Part shown: piece after piece, positions 1 to 9,584 of the stretch | How the letters are laid out: every line of letters starts with the position of its first letter | Position numbering within the stretch: position 1 is the first letter of the stretch | Assembly (NCBI RefSeq): GCF_900112775.1 | Contig: NZ_FOYZ01000015.1 | Span: forward strand, 24,948-88,947 | Origin: Anaeromicropila populeti | Lineage (GTDB): Bacteria; Bacillota; Clostridia; Lachnospirales; Lachnospiraceae | DNA: 64,000 bases | Direction: 5' to 3' | The notes under the pieces: model-generated | What the model saw: only the letters and a program-made list of their open reading frames with translations | Database searches by the model: none | What the model was told of the DNA's origin: nothing | Position numbers and translations under genes: made by a program

Positions 1-3000
1 GGCGATTACATTAAAGTAAAAATTCAACAATTTGATGGAAGTGGAAATGAATTGTATAATGAGGAAAAAAGTTGTGGAAGTACTACTACATATTCTTCTA
101 TCAGTTGGGAACAGTTTCAGATAGTAGAGGCTGTGGCTGCTGGGGCAAGAAAAATCAGAATTACCTTATTGTGCTTTCTAACATATCCAGGCGGGATCGG
201 GGCATACACCTATGCAGGATATGATGATATGTCAGTAATATTATACGAAAATGGAGATATTGCTCCTTCTGTTTCTCAAATCGCGGATCAGTCAGGTGAT
301 TCAGGAACCCAGATAGGTCCTTTTTCATTTACCGCATCGGATATGGATAATGCAGTTGGAACACTTACTGTTTCAGCAAGCTCATCTAACCAATTAGTTA
401 TTACCAACTCTAATATAAATGTTTCATTATCAAATGGAAATGGTTCTATCTCTGTAACATCAACAAGTGGACAGACGGGAACGGCAAATATTACGGTAAG
501 TGTTTCGGATGGGACAAAAGCTACTAATATGATATTTAAAGTTACAGTTTATCCAAACATTCAATTAGGAAGTAATATTGTAAGTAATTCAGATGGTACT
601 ACATTAGATGGATGGACAAATTCAGAATCTCGTATGTATACCAATGGAGGTGTATTTATTGTTGGGTCGGTTTCAAGTGGACAGTCAAAATATTATGTTT
701 ATCAAGATATAGATATAGCTAAATTTGGTTCTATTATAGATACTGGATTATTAGAATTTAACTCATCTTATACTAATGTGCAAAGTGGTGAGTGTAAAGT
801 TGAGGGATATGATGGAACTGGTAATCTCTTATGGACTAAAAACAGCGGAACAATAAGTTCTGGAACAAGAAAAATCAGGGTTACAATGGGTGGTTCTGTA
901 GGTGCTAGGATAGATAATGTAAGTGTAGTTATATCTAATGCAACCGTTGTTTCTGTTATAAATGATCAAACATTAAAAGCAGGAGCTACTGCAAATAACA
1001 TTCCATTTACGGCTGTATATAGTGGGTCAGACATTACTTTGACAGGTACGTCTTCCAATAACAGTATTGTGAATAGCAGCTCCATTACTTTTGAGGGAAG
1101 CGGATATTATAGAAATATTAGTTTTACGGCCCAGGCAGGAGTTTCAGGAACTGCTGAAATTTCAGTTAAGGTAAATGGAACGGTATATAGAAATTTTCAG
1201 GTAACGGTATATACTTGTCCTGGAAAACCATCTATTACAGCTGTGACAGATAGTTCTGACGGAATTATGGTATCCTTCAATGGTCCGGCATCAGATGGAG
1301 GAAGTTCTATTAATTCTTATATAGTAACCTCAGGTGACGGGAGCGTAACAGCAACAGGTACGTATAGTCCTATTAAAGTAACAGGTCTTACAGCAGGAAA
1401 CAGCTACACATTTTCAGTAAAAGCAAAAAATGCTGCGGGAGAAGGAGAAGCTTCAGATAGTTCAGAAAGTATTATATTTACATCTATACCTACGGTAAAT
1501 ACAGAGTCAATTACATCCATTACATCAACTAGTGCTGCAATAAATGGAAATGTAGTAAGTGATAATGGAAGCGCTATTTTAGAAAGAGGTATTGAATATA
1601 AAAAAGCTACTGATTTAAACTATACAAAAGTAATTTTTAGAACATCGACAACAGGTAGTTTTAGTATCAGAATATCATCTCTTTCTAATAATACCTCGTA
1701 TGAGGTAAGAACATATGCAACTAATGCAAAGGGAACAAACTATAGTTCTGTGGCAACATTTGTTACATTAAACAACATGGCACCAACTATAAATTGTTCG
1801 ATTGACCTTTGTGTCATTAATGAGGATTCCTCTACGGCAGATTTAGGAGAAATTAATTTAACAATTAACGACGAAGAAACTTTGGCAGATAATTTAACAG
1901 TAACTGCAAGTTCTAATAACAAACTGCTTGTGCCTGAAGATTCAGCCCACATTATAGTGGAAGGGACGGGTGCCAATCGAAAAATAAAAATTATTCCCGC
2001 TAAAAATCAGTCTGGAACAGCAATCATAACGGTAACAGTAACGGACGAACAAGGGGCATTCGCATCAGACACTTTTCAACTAGGAGTAAATTCAATAAAT
2101 GATGCACCAGTAGCTTTGGACAGCACAATTTCAACTTTTGAGGATATGCCAAAAGGCGGAATGCTTTCTGCCAGTGATATAGAAAATGATGTACTGACCT
2201 ATCAATTAGTATCTGGAACCTCAAAGGGCACCATTACATTACAGGCAAGTGGTTCGTATATGTATGTTCCGAATAAAGATGTAAATGGGATGGATTATTT
2301 TACCTACAAAGTAAGTGATGGTAATTTGTATTCCAGTACAGTAACCGTAACAATTGAAATTACCTCAGTAAATGATATTCCTGTGGCAAATGACAGCTTT
2401 TTTACGATCAATGAGGATACAGAAAAAACTGGAGCTTTAACAGGAATGGATATTGATGGGAATACCCTGGCATTTAGTAAGACAGTCGAATCTTTACATG
2501 GTTCTGTTACAATCAACAGCAATGGAACATTTCAGTACATGCCAGATGCTAATTATAATGGGATAGATCGTTTTGAATTTAAAGTAAATGATGGATTGGC
2601 TGATTCATTAGCTGCAACAGTTACTATTAATATTACAGCAGTAAATGATGCACCGGTTGCACAGGATAGAGTACTAAATGTGACAGAGGATGAAGATGAG
2701 CATGGAATGCTTTGGGCATTAGATGTAGATGGAGATGCTTTGAACTATCAAATCGTGTCTGTTCCTCAAAAGGGCAATGTTTTTTTGGACGCAAATGGAA
2801 GTTATATCTATCTCCCAGCATTAAATGAAAATGGAGTTGACAGCTTTACGTATCGGGTAACAGATGGAGTAGAATATTCTAATACAGCTACTGTAGTAAT
2901 TACGATAGCTGAGGTGAATGACATACCATATGCTTATGATAAAAGCATTACATTAGAAGAAGATGGAAGTTCAAATGGATCGTTGTATGGATTTGATGTG

Positions 3001-4656
3001 GAAGGAACCCCACTTGTATTTATTAAAACAAGAGAGGCAAATCATGGAACGGTTATAGTTGATTCAAATGGACTATATCACTATGTACCAAATGAAAATT
3101 ATTTTGGAAGTGACAGTTTTTCATATAAAGTCAGTGATGGTGTAAATTTTTCTGAGTCGGCAGTTGTAACGGTTACAATTAACAGTGTAAATGATGCACC
3201 TGTTTGCCAGAATGCAGTACAAAGTGTATTAGAAGACGCTACATTAAATGGTGTGCTTTCAGCAAGTGACGTGGAAGGTGATACATTAACATTTTCTGTT
3301 GTGGAAAATGCTAAAAACGGTAGGGTTAGTCTAAATGAAGATGGAAGCTATAGCTATACACCAGACAATAACTATTTTGGAAATGACAGTTTTTCATTTA
3401 GTACTAATGATGGAACAGCTAATTCTAATGTTGCAGAAGTGAGTATTACAGTTACAAGCGTAAATGATTTGCCAGAAGTTGCAGATATAAATAAAAGCGT
3501 ATATGAAAATCAGTTAGTATATTTTACGGCAACGGATTTTACTCAACATTTTTTAGATGTGGAATCGGATGCGTTGACAAAAATTAAAATTACTTTTATT
3601 AATAATTTAGATTGTGGAACTTGGAAACTTGTTTCTGGCAGTACAAGTACTACAATAGCAGCAGGACAGGAAATAGAAGCAGCTGATTTAAATAAAATTT
3701 GTTTTATTACGAAAGCAAATACCTGCGGAACTACTTATCTTTTATGGAAGGGATCAGATGGAACTGGTTATTCTGATATGGAAGCAGGAGTAGAAATAAA
3801 AATAAAAGAAATGGATTCTACTGAGATAACACCAGTTCATAAAACAGAATCCCAAGATTTAATGATTTATAGACAAATTTCTTCCGATATTAATGGTGGC
3901 AATAAGCTAATATTAAATGCAGGAATATTGAAGGCAGCAAAGACTAATGAAAAAGGATTGTCAATAGTCGTAAAAGATAAAAATCAAAAAGAATGCTATA
4001 CATGGATGTTTGCAAAGGATCAACTACTGAAGGCTGCTGAAGAAATGGAAGATATTAATTTAGGTATGCAGCTAAAATCACAGGAGGCTGGAGTGACAGT
4101 ATCCTTTGAAGAGAATGACAAACTGCCTGTTTCCGCAAGAGTTAACATTAATTTGGAAGATCAGCCAGGTATAGTACCAGGAAGCAAAGTAAATGTTTAT
4201 CACTACAATGAAACCACAAAAAAATACGAAACATTGCCATATAGTTCAAATTATTATGTAAGTGAGGATGGAAGCGTTTCAATCAATATAGTGCAGGGTG
4301 GAACGTATGTCGTGCTTTCCAATAAACTGTCTGCTCAAACAGTTACAACTTTAAAAAATCAGATAAAAGTAAAATCAGAAAAAAGTAAGCTGAAGTTAGG
4401 TCAGAGTACAAAAGTAAAGGTAACGCTTCCAGTGACATTGCAAAGTGTAAAGAGTTTAAAAAGTAAAACGGACAGCAGTGCAATTGGAGCTGCAACTGTT
4501 TCTTATTCTTCTAGTAATAAACAGGTTGCTACAGTTAATAAAAGTGGTCAGATTACATCCGTTGGTGTTGGAAAAACGATAATAACAACTACAATAAAAT
4601 TATATAATGGACAGAAAAAAATAGTGAAAGAAACTATTATAGTAAGCAAATCGTAA
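1..4656 (+). CDS. Giant multi-domain surface adhesin, 5' end outside window
   Basis: The reading frame is open from base 1, so the real start lies upstream; a TTG at 52 is only the first internal start-like codon. About 1,551 residues are visible. In order: beta-sandwich segments, a fibronectin type III-like region (about 400-570), then cadherin-like units beginning with N-D-x-P and an E-D pair near residue 700, and finally a Big2-like Ig domain at the C-terminus (about 1450-1550). No LPXTG motif or terminal membrane helix is seen, so the anchoring mode is unknown. The composition (Ser/Thr/Asn/Asp-rich, Cys-poor) fits an exported extracellular protein; adhesion is inferred from domain type. 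It is followed by a strong terminator, so it ends its transcript. Confidence 0.85.
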   Translation, partial: GDYIKVKIQQFDGSGNELYNEEKSCGSTTTYSSISWEQFQIVEAVAAGARKIRITLLCFLTYPGGIGAYTYAGYDDMSVILYENGDIAPSVSQIADQSGDSGTQIGPFSFTASDMDNAVGTLTVSASSSNQLVITNSNINVSLSNGNGSISVTSTSGQTGTANITVSVSDGTKATNMIFKVTVYPNIQLGSNIVSNSDGTTLDGWTNSESRMYTNGGVFIVGSVSSGQSKYYVYQDIDIAKFGSIIDTGLLEFNSSYTNVQSGECKVEGYDGTGNLLWTKNSGTISSGTRKIRVTMGGSVGARIDNVSVVISNATVVSVINDQTLKAGATANNIPFTAVYSGSDITLTGTSSNNSIVNSSSITFEGSGYYRNISFTAQAGVSGTAEISVKVNGTVYRNFQVTVYTCPGKPSITAVTDSSDGIMVSFNGPASDGGSSINSYIVTSGDGSVTATGTYSPIKVTGLTAGNSYTFSVKAKNAAGEGEASDSSESIIFTSIPTVNTESITSITSTSAAINGNVVSDNGSAILERGIEYKKATDLNYTKVIFRTSTTGSFSIRISSLSNNTSYEVRTYATNAKGTNYSSVATFVTLNNMAPTINCSIDLCVINEDSSTADLGEINLTINDEETLADNLTVTASSNNKLLVPEDSAHIIVEGTGANRKIKIIPAKNQSGTAIITVTVTDEQGAFASDTFQLGVNSINDAPVALDSTISTFEDMPKGGMLSASDIENDVLTYQLVSGTSKGTITLQASGSYMYVPNKDVNGMDYFTYKVSDGNLYSSTVTVTIEITSVNDIPVANDSFFTINEDTEKTGALTGMDIDGNTLAFSKTVESLHGSVTINSNGTFQYMPDANYNGIDRFEFKVNDGLADSLAATVTINITAVNDAPVAQDRVLNVTEDEDEHGMLWALDVDGDALNYQIVSVPQKGNVFLDANGSYIYLPALNENGVDSFTYRVTDGVEYSNTATVVITIAEVNDIPYAYDKSITLEEDGSSNGSLYGFDVEGTPLVFIKTREANHGTVIVDSNGLYHYVPNENYFGSDSFSYKVSDGVNFSESAVVTVTINSVNDAPVCQNAVQSVLEDATLNGVLSASDVEGDTLTFSVVENAKNGRVSLNEDGSYSYTPDNNYFGNDSFSFSTNDGTANSNVAEVSITVTSVNDLPEVADINKSVYENQLVYFTATDFTQHFLDVESDALTKIKITFINNLDCGTWKLVSGSTSTTIAAGQEIEAADLNKICFITKANTCGTTYLLWKGSDGTGYSDMEAGVEIKIKEMDSTEITPVHKTESQDLMIYRQISSDINGGNKLILNAGILKAAKTNEKGLSIVVKDKNQKECYTWMFAKDQLLKAAEEMEDINLGMQLKSQEAGVTVSFEENDKLPVSARVNINLEDQPGIVPGSKVNVYHYNETTKKYETLPYSSNYYVSEDGSVSINIVQGGTYVVLSNKLSAQTVTTLKNQIKVKSEKSKLKLGQSTKVKVTLPVTLQSVKSLKSKTDSSAIGAATVSYSSSNKQVATVNKSGQITSVGVGKTIITTTIKLYNGQKKIVKETIIVSKS
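2098..3462 (+). repeat. Five tandem cadherin-like units of exactly 273 bp
   Basis: Codons for N-D-(A/I)-P begin at 2098, 2371, 2644, 2917 and 3190, and a sixth N-D-L-P begins at 3463. Each interval is exactly 273 bp (91 codons). Each unit carries an E-D near its start, a G-x-L/M then D-x-(D/E)-G pattern, a Y-x-P-x-x-N/D turn, and F-x-(Y/F/V)-x-x-(D/N)-D-G near its end. DNA identity between units is low, so this is an old protein-level array rather than a recent duplication. Confidence 0.9.
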
Positions 4657-4673
4657 TGTAATATAGAGATAAT

Positions 4674-4712
4674 AAAATCGGCAGTTCTGATTAAGTTCAG
4701 ACTGCCGATTTT
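4674..4712 (+). terminator. Rho-independent terminator after the adhesin
   Basis: An inverted repeat with arms AAAATCGGCAGT and ACTGCCGATTTT (inner TCTGA/TCAGA extends it) lies 17 bases after the adhesin stop and ends in T residues. The flanking A run means it could work in both directions. Confidence 0.85.
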
Positions 4713-4796
4713 GTAGTTAGTTCCTTTTAAAAAATTTTCACAGATGGTTTTATTTATGTTATACTATTGAAAGAGTAGAATGACGGAGGAATAGAC

Positions 4797-5642
4797 ATGA
4801 AACAGGATTCTTTAGTAGCACCAGCTTTAAAGTGGGTAGGTGGAAAGAGACAGTTATTAAAAGATATAGAACCAATGGTGCCAAAAGAATACTCCACTTA
4901 TTATGAGCCGTTTGTTGGTGGTGGTGCGGTGCTGTTTGCTTTGCAGCCAGCTAAAGCGGTTATTAATGATGCCAATGAAGAGTTAATCAATGTATATATT
5001 ACAATCAGAGATCAGTGTGAGGAACTAATTAACGAATTAAAATTACATGAACAGAATAATAAATCAGAATATTATTACGAAGTGAGAGGTTATGACAGAA
5101 ACCAGGAAAAGTATACAGGGATGAGCAGGGTGGAGAGAGCGGCCAGGATTTTATATTTAAACAAAACCTGTTATAATGGATTGTTTCGGGTAAATCAGTC
5201 TGGTCAATTTAACTCACCTTATGGTAAATATAAAAACCCTAACATAGTAAATGAAACGACATTAAGAGCATTACATCGTTTTTTGAATAGAAAGGGAATT
5301 AGAATTTTGTCAGGTGATTACAAGGAAGCTTTAAAGACAGCTAAAAAAGGAGCTTTTGTATATTTAGACCCGCCTTACCACCCTATATCGTATTCTAGTT
5401 CATTTACAGGATATACAAATAATGGATTTGGGATGAACCAGCAAATTGAATTAAAAGAAATTTGTGATAAACTGAATAAAAGAGGTGTGAATTTTTTACT
5501 TTCAAACTCGTACTGTGACTTTATTCTGGAGTTATATCAGAATTTTACGATAAAGCAGGTATCTGCCAAAAGGGCAATTAATTCTAATGCAAGTAAGCGT
5601 GGAGATGTGGAGGAGGTATTAATATCAAACTATGAAATCTAG
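4797..5642 (+). CDS. Dam-type adenine-N6 DNA methyltransferase (DpnM-like)
   Basis: This 281-residue protein has the D12 class (Dam/DpnM) layout: LKWVGGKRQLL near residue 11, the S-adenosylmethionine motif PFVGGGAVLF near 38, and the catalytic DPPY at about 191. Family members methylate adenine, usually in GATC, but the target here is inferred. The start is ATG with GGAGGAATAGAC upstream. The stop overlaps the start of the next gene, a probable nuclease, which argues for a restriction-modification pair rather than an orphan methylase. Confidence 0.9.
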   Translation: MKQDSLVAPALKWVGGKRQLLKDIEPMVPKEYSTYYEPFVGGGAVLFALQPAKAVINDANEELINVYITIRDQCEELINELKLHEQNNKSEYYYEVRGYDRNQEKYTGMSRVERAARILYLNKTCYNGLFRVNQSGQFNSPYGKYKNPNIVNETTLRALHRFLNRKGIRILSGDYKEALKTAKKGAFVYLDPPYHPISYSSSFTGYTNNGFGMNQQIELKEICDKLNKRGVNFLLSNSYCDFILELYQNFTIKQVSAKRAINSNASKRGDVEEVLISNYEI

Positions 5643-6972
5643 TCTGTTAATGGAAACAAATGCAAAACTTCTTTCAAATGAAAGCAACTTGTCTAAGAAT
5701 GAAGCGGCTTGGATTAGGCTGTTTGATAAGTATGATATTTTTAGTAAGGTTGAAAAAAATGGAGTATTTGAGATAACAGCCAGTCAAATTAAGGAATTTC
5801 GGGAACCTCGTCTTATGACGAAATTTGATACAGAAGAATCATTACCAAAATGTTTTGGAAAGGGAAATGGGAAAAAGCTTTCTATTTTACCTAATAGCCG
5901 GGGAAGCTATGTAATGGGGTATTTTGATTCTTATCACGCTATTCCTGAGATGGAGCGTTTTATTAAACATATTGATTTTCCAGAACATTTAGAAACTATT
6001 TCGAAAGAAAATATTAATAGTGAGGCAAATGTAATTAATGTACTGGGAGTAACCAGTGTATTGGATGATTTTTTAGGGGAAAAGCAAATGGTTCAGACAA
6101 TAAGCGGCAGGATGAAATCAGGAGAGTTTGAATTTGTAATACAAAATACAAAAAATCAGGGACAAGCTCTTATATCTGTGAGAAATGCCCAGATAGAAAT
6201 AGATGCGGGTTTTGAAAATCATAATTGTGTATCTATAATTGAGGCAAAAAATGTTGTGCATAAGGATTTTATTGTCAGGCAGCTCTATTACCCTTTTAGA
6301 CTTTGGAAAACTAAACTGGTAAAAGAGATTCGGCCTGTCTTTTTAGTATATAGCAATAATATTTTCAGACTAATGGAATTTGAGTTTACAGATGTGGAAA
6401 ATTATAGTTCAATTAAATTTGTGAGGCAAAAAAATTATAGTTTTGAAGATGTTGATATTACAATGGACGATTTAACAGAGGTATATAATAGTACTAGAAG
6501 CAAGGAGGAAAACGACGGAATTCCATTTATACAGGCAGATAGTTTTCCTACGGTCATTTCATTACTGGAGCTTTTGAAGGAAGAGGATAAGACAATTTCA
6601 GAAATAGCAGAAGCAATTGGATTTGATAAAAGGCAGGGAGATTATTATTTTAATGCAGCCAGGTATTTGGAATTGACAGAAAAATATAAAGCTGAGAATG
6701 GTATAGTGAGAGTAAGGTTGTCTGCCTTAGGAGAAGCTATTATGAAAATGCCTTATAAGAAAAGGCAGCTTAAATATGTAGAGCAAATGTTTACACATGA
6801 AATATTTCGGTATATTTTTATGTTTTTCCGACAGCAAGGAGAAGCGCCAGATAAGAAGTTAATTGCATCTAAAATCCGTGAGTTAAATTTGTGTGGTGAA
6901 AGTCTTGTAGAAAGAAGAGCCTCTTCTGTATCGGGATGGATAAAGTGGCTTTTGGCTACAATAAATAATTAG
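5632..6972 (+). CDS. Probable type II restriction endonuclease partner of the methylase
   Basis: 446 residues. A PD-(D/E)XK-like core is visible: IEIDAGFE with D191, followed by IIEAK with E204 and K206. A winged-helix-like segment (KTISEIAEAIGFDKRQGDYYF, about residues 318-340) follows, and the C-terminal part is rich in basic and aromatic residues. It starts 11 bases inside the methylase gene, so the two are translationally coupled. It resembles endonucleases with DUF6996/DUF6997-type domains that travel with Dam-like methylases; this family assignment is from memory. The ATG at 5632 has AGGAGG 15 bases upstream; a second in-frame ATG is at 5650. Confidence 0.65.
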   Translation: MKSSLLMETNAKLLSNESNLSKNEAAWIRLFDKYDIFSKVEKNGVFEITASQIKEFREPRLMTKFDTEESLPKCFGKGNGKKLSILPNSRGSYVMGYFDSYHAIPEMERFIKHIDFPEHLETISKENINSEANVINVLGVTSVLDDFLGEKQMVQTISGRMKSGEFEFVIQNTKNQGQALISVRNAQIEIDAGFENHNCVSIIEAKNVVHKDFIVRQLYYPFRLWKTKLVKEIRPVFLVYSNNIFRLMEFEFTDVENYSSIKFVRQKNYSFEDVDITMDDLTEVYNSTRSKEENDGIPFIQADSFPTVISLLELLKEEDKTISEIAEAIGFDKRQGDYYFNAARYLELTEKYKAENGIVRVRLSALGEAIMKMPYKKRQLKYVEQMFTHEIFRYIFMFFRQQGEAPDKKLIASKIRELNLCGESLVERRASSVSGWIKWLLATINN

Positions 6973-6999
6973 GAAAGAAAGTAGGAAAGAAGGAGATAT

Positions 7000-7515
7000 A
7001 TGATTCATTTATATTGTGGTGATGGAAAAGGGAAGACGACGGCAGCAGTAGGTCTGGCAGTTCGTGCCGCAGGAAAAGGGAAAAGAGTTTTTGTGGTTCG
7101 TTTTATGAAAACAGATGATTCGGGAGAAGTTGAGGTATTAAAGGGGATAGAAAACATAACTGTTTATCCTTGCAGCCAGTGTTATGGATTTACGTTTCAA
7201 ATGGCAGAGAATCAACGAGAGGAGGCAAGGGGGTATTATTCTGCGGTATTAGAAAACACAATTAAAAATATGGAACTTCAGTTTTATGACGTAATTGTAA
7301 TGGATGAGATTATGTCGGTGTATAACGAAAATTTTATTTCTCAAGAGAGGTTTTTGATATGCTTAAGGGAGGCACCGGAGGACCTGGAAATTATTTTAAC
7401 AGGTAGAAATCCTTCTGAAGAACTTATTTCACTTGCGGATTATGTAACAGAAATGAAAAAAGTAAAGCATCCTTTTGACAAGGGAATTGGGGCTAGAAAA
7501 GGAATTGAATATTAG
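7000..7515 (+). CDS. cobO: Cob(I)yrinic acid a,c-diamide / cobinamide adenosyltransferase (BtuR/CobO family)
   Basis: 171 residues, typical of the family. The P-loop GDGKGKTTAA is at residues 7-16, with VRFMKTD as the following strand and YDVIVMDEIM as Walker B near residue 95. TGRNPSEELISLADYVTEM near the end matches the conserved CobO tail. It transfers adenosyl from ATP to the corrinoid cobalt. No other corrinoid gene is nearby, so it probably serves salvage. The start is ATG with AAGGAGATAT immediately upstream. Confidence 0.9.
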   Translation: MIHLYCGDGKGKTTAAVGLAVRAAGKGKRVFVVRFMKTDDSGEVEVLKGIENITVYPCSQCYGFTFQMAENQREEARGYYSAVLENTIKNMELQFYDVIVMDEIMSVYNENFISQERFLICLREAPEDLEIILTGRNPSEELISLADYVTEMKKVKHPFDKGIGARKGIEY

Positions 7516-7542
7516 AGAATAAACTGATTTGGAGGGACAAAC

Positions 7543-8481
7543 GTGATTCAGTATGAGGATAAGATAAATAGAATAACAGGGTTAGTGGAACAAGCTATTA
7601 TTGGGAAAAGAAGTATTATTGAAAAAGTTATGATGGCAATTTTGGCAAAAGGTCATATTTTAGTGGAAGACATACCAGGAGTTGGTAAAACTACGTTAGC
7701 AGTAGCATTTTCAAAGGCAATGAATTTAAAGCAAGTGAGGATGCAGTTTACGCCAGATGTGTTGCCAAGTGATGTAATTGGCTTTAATGTGCTGGATAGT
7801 CATAATAATATGGAGTTTAAGGAGGGAGCAGTATTTTGTAACTTATTTTTGGCAGATGAAATTAACCGGACCTCTCCTAAAACCCAGTCAGCCTTGCTTG
7901 AAGTAATGGAAGAAGGAAAGATTACAGTGGATGGACAAACTCGTTTGGTACCAAATCCATTTGTAGTAATTGCAACCCAGAATCCAGTGGGATCTATTGG
8001 AACACAGATGCTGCCAGAGTCACAGCTAGACAGATTTATGGTACGCCTTACGATCGGGTATCCAGATATTCAGTCTGAAATTAATATTTTAAAGTCTAAG
8101 CAGAAAGAAAACCCTCTGCATAAGGCTCAAAATGTAATAAATGAGGATGAGTTATTAGAAATGCAGGAGAGGGTAGATACTATTTATATTCACGATAAAG
8201 TTTATGATTATGTTGGAAAACTTGTTTATGAAACAAGAAACCATAGTATGATTGAATTAGGGGTAAGTCCAAGAGGAACAATTGCATTAATGTCTATGGC
8301 AAAAGGACGGGCATTTGTAAAAGGGCGGGAGTATGTAAATCCGGATGATTTAAAAAGCGTATTTAAGGATGTAGTATGCCATCGGATTTTACTTAACGCG
8401 CAGGCAAAATATAAGCAAATTAGTGTGGATGCAGTAGCAGATGACATCTTAAATAAGGTGCCAGCACCCAGAGTTGTATAA
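7543..8481 (+). CDS. MoxR-family AAA+ ATPase
   Basis: 312 residues, standard for MoxR. Walker A is DIPGVGKTT near residue 45; Walker B LADEINR is near 105, followed by TSPKTQSALLEVMEE; the sensor region ATQNPVGSIGTQMLPESQLDRF is near 145-165. MoxR ATPases act as chaperone-like partners for neighbouring DUF58/VWA proteins. Here the next two genes encode DUF58 and transglutaminase-like membrane proteins, the classic trio. The start is GTG or ATT-adjacent GTG at 7543 preceded by GGAGGGACAAAC. Confidence 0.93.
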   Translation: MIQYEDKINRITGLVEQAIIGKRSIIEKVMMAILAKGHILVEDIPGVGKTTLAVAFSKAMNLKQVRMQFTPDVLPSDVIGFNVLDSHNNMEFKEGAVFCNLFLADEINRTSPKTQSALLEVMEEGKITVDGQTRLVPNPFVVIATQNPVGSIGTQMLPESQLDRFMVRLTIGYPDIQSEINILKSKQKENPLHKAQNVINEDELLEMQERVDTIYIHDKVYDYVGKLVYETRNHSMIELGVSPRGTIALMSMAKGRAFVKGREYVNPDDLKSVFKDVVCHRILLNAQAKYKQISVDAVADDILNKVPAPRVV

Positions 8482-8492
8482 GGGGGCACCCA

Positions 8493-9584
8493 ATGATTCG
8501 AAATTTGATACTTTATATAGTTTTTTCTGTATACGGAATTATTTTATCGGTTTTGTATACGGATTATGTAATTTTTATTTTGACAATTGCATTATGTTTA
8601 CTGCCTATTGTTAGTTTTATTTTGACGCTGATTGCCAGCTGTTCATTAAAATTTTCTTTTGAGAATGAAAGTGTAAGGATTGAAAAAGGAGAAAGCTACC
8701 CATTATCTGTTTTGGTAGATAATAATTCTTTTTTTCCAATTGGAAAATGTAAATTTTATCTGATATGCAATTATGGGGGTCAGAAAACAAAAATTAAAAG
8801 GAAAATAAAATTTTCTATTTCAAGTCGCACAAAGCAAAAGTTGGAAGTGAGAATTTGCCCTGAATATTGTGGTAAAATTCAAATTCAGATTGCTAAAATA
8901 CGAATTTATGATTATTTTAAAATATTTAAATTGAGTAAAAGAGCAGCAAATTCCTTTGAAGCGGTTATTTATCCAAAACTTCAATTCTACTTTTTAGAGG
9001 TAAAACATAGTAATTACTTGGTTAGGGGAGAAAGTGAGGAATTTTCAGATAAAAGGCCAGGAGATGATCCATCGGAGGTATTTCAGATACGGGATTACCA
9101 ACAAGGGGACCGGCTGCAAAGAATACATTGGAAACTTAGTTCTAAAAAGAAAACTCTTATGGTTAAGGATTTTAGTGAACCAGTTATAACAGAAACATTG
9201 GTTTTATTTGATTTGTATTGCAGTAATGAGGGGGCAAAAATGATGGACGAGCTGGATTCTTTGATGGAACAGGTGCTTTCGGTATCGTATTCCTTAATAA
9301 CGCAAGGGCATAGACATTATGTATCATGGTATGATGCAGCGATAGACCAGATTATTAGGAGAACTATTTATAAAGAAGAAGATTTCTATTTTCTCATGGA
9401 GGAGATAGTAAAATCAAAAACTTATCAAGCTAAGGGAGTGTTTGCAAAAAACTATGCTGCACTTTTCCCAAGTGAAAAAATGACAAATGTATTTTATGTT
9501 GGAAAAGATAACGTAGAGTCTTTTGAAATGTTTGGATTAAAGCCAGAGGTGGTGAGTAAAATTGAAAAACAGTCAGTGGATTAA
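8493..9584 (+). CDS. DUF58 domain protein
   Basis: 363 residues. Two hydrophobic helices occupy residues 4-55. A beta-rich segment follows, then the DUF58 signature at about 185-215: RPGDDPSEVFQIRDYQQGDR and IHWKLSSKKKTLMVKDF. It begins 11 bases after the MoxR stop, with AAGGGGGCACCCA as ribosome site, and overlaps the next gene by 23 bases. Family members are membrane-linked VWA-like proteins that work with MoxR; the substrate is unknown. Confidence 0.92.
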   Translation: MIRNLILYIVFSVYGIILSVLYTDYVIFILTIALCLLPIVSFILTLIASCSLKFSFENESVRIEKGESYPLSVLVDNNSFFPIGKCKFYLICNYGGQKTKIKRKIKFSISSRTKQKLEVRICPEYCGKIQIQIAKIRIYDYFKIFKLSKRAANSFEAVIYPKLQFYFLEVKHSNYLVRGESEEFSDKRPGDDPSEVFQIRDYQQGDRLQRIHWKLSSKKKTLMVKDFSEPVITETLVLFDLYCSNEGAKMMDELDSLMEQVLSVSYSLITQGHRHYVSWYDAAIDQIIRRTIYKEEDFYFLMEEIVKSKTYQAKGVFAKNYAALFPSEKMTNVFYVGKDNVESFEMFGLKPEVVSKIEKQSVD

